Positions 33,901 through 41,463 of a stretch of 64,000 nt of DNA are shown here, one piece after another; positions within the stretch are counted from its first letter, which is position 1; each line of letters begins with the position of its first letter. The DNA lies in NCBI RefSeq assembly GCF_038592905.1, contig NZ_CP151943.1, positions 2,926,501 through 2,990,500 on the forward strand, given 5' to 3'. The position numbers and the translations under genes are program-made. Under the pieces are notes generated by a model. It searched no databases and was not told the origin of the DNA. It saw nothing but the letters and a program-made list of their open reading frames with translations. The DNA comes from Neobacillus sp. FSL H8-0543 (lineage in GTDB: Bacteria > Bacillota > Bacilli > Bacillales > Cytobacillaceae).

Positions 33901-34644
33901 TTATGCGACTTCCTTCACTCTTATACCAATATAAACCATGAAAAGTGTCACAAAAATGTATGCCTGGATACCGCCGATGAATACGCAAAATGCCTGCCAA
34001 ATGACTAATGGGGCGGCTGCAAGTAGCCCTGCTCCAATACCAGTGAACAGACCCGACTCAAAACCTTTAGCGACTGCTCCGACAAGAATGGCAAGCATCA
34101 CTTCACCTGCATAGATATTCCCGAATAATCGGAGACCAAGTGTAAGCGTGGTGGTGATTTGTTCGAGAATATTAATAACAACTAACGGCTTGAAGGGCTT
34201 CAAGAAACTCTTAAAATACTTTTTTAGTCCATAAGTGCGTAAAGCAATAAAATGGGTGTAGACAATTAACATAATCGCCATTGTCATGGTGACATGAGCA
34301 TCGGCAGTCGGGGATTTCCACCATGTAGCATGGTCTGCTCCGGCAATGACGGCAAATGGAACACCTTGGATGTTGGCGATGAAAAGATAGAGAATGAGCC
34401 CAACCCCTGCTGAGAGGATAAAGAAATTATTCTTGCTGCCCATAGAATTTACCATGATGTTCTGAACAAATTCGACAAGCCATTCTATAAAATTTTGCAT
34501 TTTTCCGGGTTTTTCTTCTGTTAGCTTTCTTGTGCAAAGATAGACGATGAGAAGGACAGCGACGGCTGCGAATGTGCTGGTAAGGATTATGGATAGGTCA
34601 AATGTTAATCCGAAAAATTGTACGAGGGGACGTGTAGAGTGCAT
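33901..34644 (-). CDS. Orphan Fo ATP synthase a-subunit paralogue
   Basis: 247 residues from ATG 34644, right after AAGGAGGTAAACCAT; an upstream ATG at 34668 lacks an RBS. Full-length a subunit with five to six helices. The proton-path residues are kept: Arg172 in LTLGLRLFGNIYAGE (equivalent to E. coli Arg210), Asn176, Glu181, and Gln227 in GGIQAYIF (Gln252 in E. coli). So the half-channel chemistry looks intact. However the downstream genes are a short b subunit and a fusion protein; no c, delta, alpha, gamma, beta or epsilon genes are near. This is therefore not the housekeeping atp operon. Confidence 0.9.
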   Translation of the reverse strand: MHSTRPLVQFFGLTFDLSIILTSTFAAVAVLLIVYLCTRKLTEEKPGKMQNFIEWLVEFVQNIMVNSMGSKNNFFILSAGVGLILYLFIANIQGVPFAVIAGADHATWWKSPTADAHVTMTMAIMLIVYTHFIALRTYGLKKYFKSFLKPFKPLVVINILEQITTTLTLGLRLFGNIYAGEVMLAILVGAVAKGFESGLFTGIGAGLLAAAPLVIWQAFCVFIGGIQAYIFVTLFMVYIGIRVKEVA

Positions 34645-34841
34645 ATGGTTTACCTCCTTCCTGATCAAAATATGTACAGAAAGTGGTGGGGGGAGAGTAG
34701 AAGAATATGTATTCTTATATCTTTATTATACTAAATTTTATAGGAAAATAGTACCTTTTTATCCTTTGAATTTTGACAATTCAGACAAATAATTAGTACT
34801 ATAGTAACGGAAAATATGATGATTTTGATGTTAAAGTACAG

Positions 34842-34865
34842 GTCTTACCAAGATATTGATAAGAC
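34842..34865 (-). terminator. Possible terminator hairpin of the K+ channel gene
   Basis: AGGTCTTA and TAAGACCT arms (perfect 8 bp) right after the stop codon; the following T-stretch on the minus strand is weak. Confidence 0.5.
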
Positions 34866-35936
34866 CTATTTTTCCGGGAGTTTTTGAGGTTGGACGGAAT
34901 TAATTTTAGAAAGGGTTTCTTTATCGCAAATAACAAAGAGCTGGGCATCTTCAGGAATGGAGTTATCTAATTGACGGTTAATATGCAGGTTGCCTCGGTC
35001 CGCAACAAGTGTAGCCCCTTGGTTAAGGAGGTCTGCAAAAGCGTCCCGATATGTTTTCCATTCTTCATGTTTCGGTATCTCATACATCGCTTCTTCATAT
35101 TGAGAGCTCATTAGCTCTGAATACATATTTGTAACCCCATGTGAAAATAATGACCGAACCGCGGCATGGGAAATCATTTCCTGTGTTGGAATAAATTCAT
35201 CCACCTTAACACGCTGGAATAAACGGATATGCTTTTGATAGATAACCTCTGCCGTTACATGAATCGGAATATTTATTTTTTCTTCGATTGATGTAATCGC
35301 CGTTGCAATCAGCAAAGTCTTCCCATCGACCAACAGTGGATCTTTTGAAGCAAAATTATCTTGGGTGATTTGGTCCGCAAAGATGATGACTCCCTTTGCT
35401 TCAGGTAAATTCGCCTGGTACAGTGTCTCTTCATCTGTGGCATCACCACGGATATAGTATAGTTGTTTCTCGACCATTGGAGCTGTTTCCCAATCATCAA
35501 TGATGACAACATCAATCGTTTTATCAGATTTTAGTATTTCTTTAATGGCTAGCTCTGATTTATCGCTCCAGCCAATTAGAATGATATGGTTTTTCCCCGT
35601 ATATTTCATTTTTCCACCAACTTTAAGTTTATCAAGGAGATAGACAGATTTTATACTTTTTCCAATAAAAACACTAATTAGGCCAATTCCGCTGATATAG
35701 AGAAAAATCGTAAATACCTTTCCTTGAATGGTAACGGGTGCATAGTCCCCAAAACCAACAGTGGCTAGAGTGGTTAGTACCCAATAAATAGCAGTAAGAT
35801 AGGTTTCAAAGGTTTCTGGCTCTAAATATAAAGCGATGTAAGCAGCAAATAAAATATATAAAATAACAAAAGGGTAAAGTAATCGATCCCGTAGTTTGAC
35901 GAGATAATATAGTGATCTTTTTAGGTACATTAACAT
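34866..35936 (-). CDS. yugO: Two-helix K+ channel with RCK/TrkA-N domain (YugO-like)
   Basis: 356 residues. N-terminal pore module with two membrane helices (about 20-40 and 72-95) and the selectivity filter TTLATVGFGD (55-64). Then a Rossmann-type RCK domain (about 112-240): NHIILIGWSDKSELAIKEIL split, IIDDWETAP and YYIRGDATDEETL. The layout matches the MthK/YugO family; B. subtilis YugO conducts K+ in biofilm signalling. It is the gene before the Fo-like cassette on the same strand, with a gap of about 220 bp, so co-expression is uncertain. Confidence 0.9.
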   Translation of the reverse strand: MLMYLKRSLYYLVKLRDRLLYPFVILYILFAAYIALYLEPETFETYLTAIYWVLTTLATVGFGDYAPVTIQGKVFTIFLYISGIGLISVFIGKSIKSVYLLDKLKVGGKMKYTGKNHIILIGWSDKSELAIKEILKSDKTIDVVIIDDWETAPMVEKQLYYIRGDATDEETLYQANLPEAKGVIIFADQITQDNFASKDPLLVDGKTLLIATAITSIEEKINIPIHVTAEVIYQKHIRLFQRVKVDEFIPTQEMISHAAVRSLFSHGVTNMYSELMSSQYEEAMYEIPKHEEWKTYRDAFADLLNQGATLVADRGNLHINRQLDNSIPEDAQLFVICDKETLSKINSVQPQKLPEK

Positions 35937-36091
35937 TCGTATCCCCTAGCTTTCAAAACACTGAATATGCTTATATTTCCAAAGTGGCGGGGAAATTAAC
36001 CATCAATGAAATAATTGGTTTTCTGCTTCAGTAGGGCTTATAATAGTAACAAAATTATGTTGCCTGTTTTCCATCGTTAGGGGGATTAAAT

Positions 36092-36643
36092 TTGAATAAT
36101 CAAGACGTTTCATTAAAAGAGAAAAGTATTGTTTTTATTGGCTTTATGGGTGCAGGAAAAACCACAATCGGTAGGTTAGTAGCTAAAAAACTTTATCGAG
36201 ATTTTATTGATATAGATGAAGAAATTGAAAACGAGTTTAAGATGCCCGTATCGCAAATATTTGCGGAAATAGGTGAGAAGGCTTTTAGAGAGCGAGAAAA
36301 GACCATAACTACTTGCAGATGCCAGCAAAAACTGCAGGTCATCTCTATCGGCGGCGGTGCGTATCTCCAAGAGGAAATTAAAAAGGTATGTTTATCCTCC
36401 TGCATAGTTATTTATTTGGATATATCGTGGGAATCTTTGAAAAAACGGTTGGGTATTATTATTAAAAGCCGTCCGGTTTTACAAGGAAAGTCGATAGAAG
36501 AAATCGAGGAGCTATTTTATAAGAGAAAAGAAGGCTATTTTCCTTACCATTCCAAGGTTGAAATTGACAATCAGAGTATGGACGAACTTGCAGACGAGAT
36601 TGTCAAGTCCCTAAAGTTATCGTGGGAATTACATGAAGCGTAA
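36092..36643 (+). CDS. aroK: Shikimate kinase
   Basis: 183 residues, TTG start after TAGGGGGATTAAAT. Phosphorylates shikimate at position 3 in aromatic amino acid synthesis. Walker A GFMGAGKTTIGR (about 17-28), shikimate-binding DIDEEIE with the key Asp (about 41) and REREK with Arg (about 65), ISIGGGAY glycine motif (about 86-93), and SRPVLQGKS lid region. Followed 38 bp later by aroD, so the two probably form an operon. Confidence 0.93.
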   Translation: MNNQDVSLKEKSIVFIGFMGAGKTTIGRLVAKKLYRDFIDIDEEIENEFKMPVSQIFAEIGEKAFREREKTITTCRCQQKLQVISIGGGAYLQEEIKKVCLSSCIVIYLDISWESLKKRLGIIIKSRPVLQGKSIEEIEELFYKRKEGYFPYHSKVEIDNQSMDELADEIVKSLKLSWELHEA

Positions 36644-36681
36644 AAATTAAATTAGCTCGGGCGGAGTGGGAGATGTAATGC

Positions 36682-37446
36682 ATGAAAAAAATAGTAACGG
36701 TTCGAGGAATCAATATTGGAGAAGGGCTCCCAAAAATCTGTGTTCCATTGGTTGGAGAGACACTAATGCAGCTAAGGGAAGAAGCAGCCTATCTGGAAAC
36801 GGTTGACTTGGATGTTGTCGAATGGCGTGTCGACTTCTTCGAGCATGTGGAAGATTGTGAGAAAGTAATCGAGGTACTGAGTGAAATTCGTGAGCTTTTA
36901 CCAGACATTCCACTTATTTTTACCTTTCGCAGTACGAAAGAAGGCGGACAAAAGGAAATCAGCAACACCTATTATTTTGAATTAAATCGAACCATTGCTG
37001 AAACGGGTTTGGTTGATATCATTGATATTGAGTTATTTAATGATGAAAAAAAAGTTAGATCATTGGTTGAATCTGTCCATTTATCTAATGTATTCGTCAT
37101 CCTCTCTAACCATGATTTTGACAAAACGCCTGCGAAGGAAGAAATCATCTCCCGTTTACGAAAGGCACAGGAGTTGGATGGCGATTTGCCGAAAATCGCT
37201 GTTATGCCAAGTAGTACCACAGATGTACTTACCCTATTAGATGCGACGAATACAATGCATGAACAATATGCGGACAGGCCAATCATAACGATGTCGATGG
37301 CTGGAAAAGGTGTAATTAGCAGGTTGGCAGGTGAGATTTTTGGATCCGCGATAACCTTTGGAGCTGCCCAGAAAGCATCTGCACCAGGACAAGTACCCGT
37401 TTCAGAATTAAGAAATGCTCTGACTTTAATTCACTCAAACTTATAG
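36682..37446 (+). CDS. aroD: Type I 3-dehydroquinate dehydratase
   Basis: 254 residues. Makes 3-dehydroshikimate through a Schiff base. Conserved pieces: EWRVDFFEH (about 46-54), TFRSTKEGG (about 81-89), SNHDF with the catalytic His (about 143), and PKIAVMP with the Schiff-base Lys (about 170). RBS region GGGAGATGTAATGC before ATG. Ends near a terminator shared with the convergent regulator gene. Pathway step is one or two before the neighbour aroK. Confidence 0.95.
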   Translation: MKKIVTVRGINIGEGLPKICVPLVGETLMQLREEAAYLETVDLDVVEWRVDFFEHVEDCEKVIEVLSEIRELLPDIPLIFTFRSTKEGGQKEISNTYYFELNRTIAETGLVDIIDIELFNDEKKVRSLVESVHLSNVFVILSNHDFDKTPAKEEIISRLRKAQELDGDLPKIAVMPSSTTDVLTLLDATNTMHEQYADRPIITMSMAGKGVISRLAGEIFGSAITFGAAQKASAPGQVPVSELRNALTLIHSNL

Positions 37447-37448
37447 AA

Positions 37449-37482
37449 GAGTCCTGACCATGGTGTCAGGGCTCTCTTTAAT
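37449..37482. terminator. Terminator between aroD and the Crp/Fnr gene
   Basis: AGAGTCCTGACC pairs with GGTGTCAGGGCTCT with a small loop and a T-rich tail; it overlaps the last codons of the convergent gene. Confidence 0.75.
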
Positions 37483-38200
37483 GGGCTATATTTGCTAGCT
37501 CTTCTTTATTTAGAATTATAATATTTCGTTGTCCGGATTGTTTAATCCAGCCACGTTCCTGGAAGGTTGTTAGCCTTCTGCTAAGCGTTTCTTGGGTCGT
37601 TCCAATATAGGAAGAGAGATCCTTTTTGCTCATTGGAAGAACAATCGTAATGGGAGCAATCCCATCTTCTGAGTTTGTTGCGGAGCTAATCTGCTCAATA
37701 AGATAGGAAGCTACCCGTTTTTCTGCATCCTGCAGGCTGAGTCTCTCGATCGTCATCTCCGCTTCCTTTAACCTTTTTCCGATTTCTTCGAGTACTTTCA
37801 ACGAAATCTCAGGGTGTGTAACAAGCATCCCTTGCAAGTCTTTTCTGTGAATCACACATATTTCGGTATTGGACATTGCCTCGGCATAATTTGCTGATGT
37901 GTCTGATGTAAATAGGGAAAGTTCACCGATAAAGTCTCCTGGTTCAAGAATTCTCAGCAGCTGCTCCTTACCTAGCTCAGAGACCCGGTATATCTTCACT
38001 CGTCCAGTATGAATAATAAGCAATTGTTCGGTGAGGTCTCCAGGTTGAAAGATCATTTCTCCTTTTAAATAGTTTTTTGAATGCGCGGATTGGACAACCT
38101 TTTGCATCTCATCAAATGATAAATGATTAAAGATTGGAACACCTGATACACATAGTTTGTATTCATCGGGTTTATTATCGGAAGAATGGTTACATTTCAA
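37478..38200 (-). CDS. Crp/Fnr-family transcription regulator
   Basis: 240 residues, RBS AAGGAGGCTGACC. Cyclic-nucleotide-binding-type beta-roll (about 22-140, GDFIGELSLFTSD), dimer helix, and C-terminal winged HTH (MSKKDLSSYIGTTQETLSRRL). The recognition helix has E..SR, as in E. coli FNR (ETISR), which predicts a TTGAT-N4-ATCAA site. The N-terminus holds Cys3 and Cys17, a spacing that might bind a cofactor, but the four-cysteine FNR cluster is not complete. An FNR-like box is in the divergent spacer. Likely oxygen or redox response, inferred. Confidence 0.88.
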   Translation of the reverse strand: MKCNHSSDNKPDEYKLCVSGVPIFNHLSFDEMQKVVQSAHSKNYLKGEMIFQPGDLTEQLLIIHTGRVKIYRVSELGKEQLLRILEPGDFIGELSLFTSDTSANYAEAMSNTEICVIHRKDLQGMLVTHPEISLKVLEEIGKRLKEAEMTIERLSLQDAEKRVASYLIEQISSATNSEDGIAPITIVLPMSKKDLSSYIGTTQETLSRRLTTFQERGWIKQSGQRNIIILNKEELANIAH

Positions 38201-38270
38201 GATTTGGTCAGCCTCCTTGTAATAATTACTTCTAATAGTACTATTATAAAGTATATCTTGTTTTATAACG

Positions 38271-38284
38271 TTGACTTAAATCAA
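38271..38284. promoter_or_regulatory. FNR-type box TTGAC-N4-ATCAA
   Basis: TTGACTTAAATCAA, one base from the consensus TTGAT-N4-ATCAA. It lies 56 bp before the membrane protein gene and 70 bp before the divergent Crp/Fnr gene, whose recognition helix is of the type that reads this sequence. Confidence 0.7.
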
Positions 38285-38339
38285 CTTCATAGAATAACCT
38301 TAATAGAAGAAGAATGGAAGCTTAGAGCGGGGGGATAGT

Positions 38340-38840
38340 TTGTACCATAGAATATGGACGGCTGGAAACATTGTACTAATCGTGGTATCGATCGTATATA
38401 TTTGGTTCCTGCGCCCGCATGACAGTTCTTTAGTAATCACCAGTCAATTGTTTGCACAACTAGGTGTGCTGCTGTTTTTTATTAATATTAATATGTATTT
38501 TATTTTCCTTGTAATCAGGAAAACATCGATAAGAAAAATCAAGATTCGTCTCGCGAAATTCTCAAGAGTGTTGATGAAATGGCATATTAAGATTGCTGTA
38601 CTAGGGACAACAGTGATGATCGGACATGCCGCAATCAACCTTTATGAAATCGGTCCCTTGATAGGATATAGTCATTTAAAGCTGTTAAGTGGATACCTGT
38701 CAATCATCTTACTTGCAGTCACATTAGGAGCAGGCTACCGTCGACATAAAAAAGCCTCAGGCTTCAGAAAAAAATTCCACAGATACACAGCATTGACCTT
38801 CCTAATCAGCTTTCTCATCCATATGTTCACACCAATTTAA
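38340..38840 (+). CDS. Four-helix His-rich membrane protein behind an FNR box
   Basis: 166 residues, TTG start after GCGGGGGGATAG. About five membrane helices (about 7-25, 33-58, 82-105, 112-133, 145-163). Several histidines lie at or near helix ends: KWHIK (about 81), IGHAAINL (about 93), SHLKLLSG, FHRYTAL and LIHMF (near the end). The pattern resembles cytochrome b561/ferric-reductase-like transmembrane proteins, so heme binding is possible but inferred. The FNR box suggests induction at low oxygen. Confidence 0.7.
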   Translation: MYHRIWTAGNIVLIVVSIVYIWFLRPHDSSLVITSQLFAQLGVLLFFININMYFIFLVIRKTSIRKIKIRLAKFSRVLMKWHIKIAVLGTTVMIGHAAINLYEIGPLIGYSHLKLLSGYLSIILLAVTLGAGYRRHKKASGFRKKFHRYTALTFLISFLIHMFTPI

Positions 38841-38842
38841 AT

Positions 38843-38900
38843 ACTGTCCACCCCACGTGGACAAAATGGAGGAAATGTCTTTTCGTGGTGCCTGTCACCC
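38843..38900. repeat. Interspersed GGGTGACAGGCACC repeat, copy 1 (minus orientation)
   Basis: Reads on the minus strand GGGTGACAGGCACC at one end and GTGGGGTGGACAGT at the other, 58 bp. The same layout occurs in plus orientation at 62017-62073. It overlaps the last codons of the response regulator gene, whose TGA stop lies in GGGTGACAGG. Confidence 0.8.
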
Positions 38901-39827
38901 TATTAGTCTTTTTGCCTCCATATATAAGGCTTGGATGAATTTTTTGATGTTGATACGGGTGTGACTTGTACTGTCGGGTATTTTGCCTTCTAATTCAAGC
39001 ATTTTCATTCGGATTTGGCTGTAGTCGAAGAAACTGGATGAATAGTTTTCAAATTTAGGATTTGTGTAGTCTGTTAGTCCAAGTGACGCTATATGCTCCA
39101 GTGCTTGATGGATCGCTCGGCGAATGCGCTGCTCACTGGCTTTTATCTCCTTTCGGACCTCTAGAGGTGAAGCGGAATGTCCTAGCCGTTTTTCGATTGA
39201 TTTTTCATACAACTCCTTAAGAGAGGGGGTTTCACGAATACCTTTTTTCTCTAAATAAGATAGAATTGCTAAGATATCCAGCAAGTCCTTGTTACCGCTA
39301 TCGCCAATGATTCCGAGTTCCATTAAAATCTTCTTTCCTGCCTGGATAATTGGATTTTGAGTATTTCCTTTAACTCTATTAGTTTCATGTTTGGGTGAAT
39401 GGTCCGTTAAAAAGCTTAACGACTTTTGAATGTCAGATAGCGAGTTCTCCAGCAGCAGATGTTCGGAAACCTTCTTTAATATATTTGTCACCTCAAGGCG
39501 ATTTATCGGCTTAGTGATATAATGTTCGATACCTAGTGAATATGCTTCTCCTATCATGTCCTTCGATTCGACTTGAGAAATCATAATGATTTTTCCATCA
39601 AAGGAAGGTGCAACTTCCCTAACTGTTTCAATTCCATCGCGATTTGGCATGAGCAAATCTATGAGCAAAATATCGATATTCAGCTCAGCAAGAATATCGG
39701 CATAGACTTCTGATCCGTCTTCTGCTTCCCCAACGACTGTCCCAAGTCCTTCTTCCTCAATGATATTAGAAAGCATCACCCTGATTGCAGCGGAGTCATC
39801 AACAATAAAAAACTTCATAACGCTCAT
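38895..39827 (-). CDS. glnL: GlnL/YcbB-like response regulator
   Basis: 310 residues. N-terminal receiver domain (1-120) with acidic pocket VDDS, phospho-Asp in LLIDLLMPNRDG (about 57) and the lysine in HYITKPINR (about 108). The C-terminal part (about 155-310) is the YcbB domain, known from B. subtilis GlnL, which activates glutamine use genes. It overlaps the kinase gene by 4 bp. The final stop lies in an interspersed repeat. Being divergent from dcuA-aspA suggests that here it responds to amino acid or C4-dicarboxylate supply, which is inference. Confidence 0.88.
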   Translation of the reverse strand: MSVMKFFIVDDSAAIRVMLSNIIEEEGLGTVVGEAEDGSEVYADILAELNIDILLIDLLMPNRDGIETVREVAPSFDGKIIMISQVESKDMIGEAYSLGIEHYITKPINRLEVTNILKKVSEHLLLENSLSDIQKSLSFLTDHSPKHETNRVKGNTQNPIIQAGKKILMELGIIGDSGNKDLLDILAILSYLEKKGIRETPSLKELYEKSIEKRLGHSASPLEVRKEIKASEQRIRRAIHQALEHIASLGLTDYTNPKFENYSSSFFDYSQIRMKMLELEGKIPDSTSHTRINIKKFIQALYMEAKRLIG

Positions 39828-41095
39828 CCTTCCTGAGTTAAGCCTCTTACCGGCAGTTGAATTTCAAAGGTAGTTCTCTTTGTATTTGCAGGATCATCTA
39901 GCAGAGTAATTATTCCTCCATTCTCTTCAATGACGTTTTTGATATGTGATAACCCAATACCGTTGGAGGCAATTCCTGTATTGTCAAATTTCGTCGTGAA
40001 ACCTGGCTCAAATATAAAGGGCTTATTTCTTGCGGATATGCCCGAACCGTTATCACTCACCTTTATAATTACCATGTCATTTGATCGGTTAACCGTAAGA
40101 TTAATCTCCCCATGGTCAATAATGGCTTCAACTGCATTAGAAACAAGATTATTAATTAGTGAAAACAGAATAAAGGTGTGATAATGCGGCTGTTCTTCAG
40201 AAATTTGCACTTGGTAATTAATTTTCTTTCCAAGCATTTCCCCATAGTACTTATTTGCACTAATGATAGTCGCGGTAATTTCTCCAATATCCATAAAATC
40301 ATTTAAATTATCTTGTGCCATTAGTTTTGATAAACCAGCATAAATTCTTTGACTGTCCTTTTTGATTTCATGCATTTCGCCGGCAATTCTCAAGGCACTT
40401 TCTGCTTGTTGATTACTACTTGACCCTTTTAAGTCACGGTATAGTTTGTAACAGGCACTAGTTAATTCCTCTGCATTCTTCGCGGATTTTTTCAGTTGAA
40501 TCGATTCTACATATAAGTTAGAGATTAATAATAGAATCTCTTCATTCATCCTCCGCTGCTGTTCTTCTGCAAGCTTTGCTTCTCTCAAAATTAAGATATT
40601 AAAAAACCCGAGGACGAAGAAGCTACGAAAAATGGCAATCCCGCCAATAATCATAAAAGTTGAAAAGGTGATCGCCGTGTGAGATGAGATGCTACGGACA
40701 GAAATTTCCGCCATACTAGCGATTACTTCTATAACTACCCCAAGCAGACCAATGTAGAAGGGACTTTCATAAAGTGACTTGATTTTGCAAAAATAAAAAA
40801 GTAACGAGTAGACCAAATAATAGAAGAAAACAGGAAAATGTAATGAAAGGGCATCTGATAGCTCAATGGAATCAGCTTGAATTTCCGATAAGAATATCCT
40901 GAATAAAACGACTGCAGTTCCGGCTAATAACCCTGAAATAATTGGATTTATTTTTCGTAACCATAATAATATAAAGAAGAAAATAGGAGTTCCTAGACTA
41001 ACCCGAAGGTCTCCATCAATTGGATAGAACTTCATCTCTCCTGCAATCGGAACAGCAATAATAATAAATATATAGGCTACTAGTTTTTCACTCAT
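39824..41095 (-). CDS. glnK: GlnK/YcbA-like sensor histidine kinase
   Basis: 423 residues. Eight or so hydrophobic segments in residues 1-175 make an integral membrane sensor without a large outer loop. A helical region follows with GEMHEIKKD holding the probable phospho-acceptor His (about 243), then the ATPase domain: LINNLVSNAVEAI (N box), VSDNGSGIS (G1) and SNGIGLSHI (G2). The SpoOB-like histidine box resembles DcuS/CitA and GlnK kinases. Co-translated with the response regulator. Signal uncertain; glutamine in B. subtilis GlnK. Confidence 0.88.
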   Translation of the reverse strand: MSEKLVAYIFIIIAVPIAGEMKFYPIDGDLRVSLGTPIFFFILLWLRKINPIISGLLAGTAVVLFRIFLSEIQADSIELSDALSLHFPVFFYYLVYSLLFYFCKIKSLYESPFYIGLLGVVIEVIASMAEISVRSISSHTAITFSTFMIIGGIAIFRSFFVLGFFNILILREAKLAEEQQRRMNEEILLLISNLYVESIQLKKSAKNAEELTSACYKLYRDLKGSSSNQQAESALRIAGEMHEIKKDSQRIYAGLSKLMAQDNLNDFMDIGEITATIISANKYYGEMLGKKINYQVQISEEQPHYHTFILFSLINNLVSNAVEAIIDHGEINLTVNRSNDMVIIKVSDNGSGISARNKPFIFEPGFTTKFDNTGIASNGIGLSHIKNVIEENGGIITLLDDPANTKRTTFEIQLPVRGLTQEG

Positions 41096-41362
41096 GTGAT
41101 CACTTCCAAGTAAGAACTTCTTGTCTAAGATAAGATTACCTCTGTTTTAAGATGAAAAGCAGATGCGAAAATTGACAAATTTATTAAGTTTCTCATCCTT
41201 TTTGTTATTTCTTGTAGTTTTCCGTAGTCCTCAATATATGATTTAGAGGAACAAAGGAACACTAGTAAACGATGAAAGTTCCATTTTGTTCGCTTTCTTA
41301 GCCATTATCTTACTATGTAGCTTCACAGATTGAAAGCTAGTTCAACAAAGCGACATATTTTT

Positions 41363-41378
41363 TGTGAAGAATTTCACA
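41363..41378. promoter_or_regulatory. Crp/Fnr-type box TGTGA-N6-TCACA upstream of dcuA
   Basis: TGTGAAGAATTTCACA, a perfect palindromic half-site pair. B. subtilis Fnr recognises TGTGA-N6-TCAC(A/T). A TATATT at 41419-41424 would put the box centre near -60, a classical activator position, with no good -35 box. The rest of the 368-bp spacer between the kinase gene and dcuA shows no other feature I can support. Confidence 0.72.
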
Positions 41379-41463
41379 TATGTCACTTGAAAGCGGGTGA
41401 AATGTCTAGGATTCTTTTTATATTTTTTTTCAAAAAATAATTTACCTTATGGAGGTAACCAAG

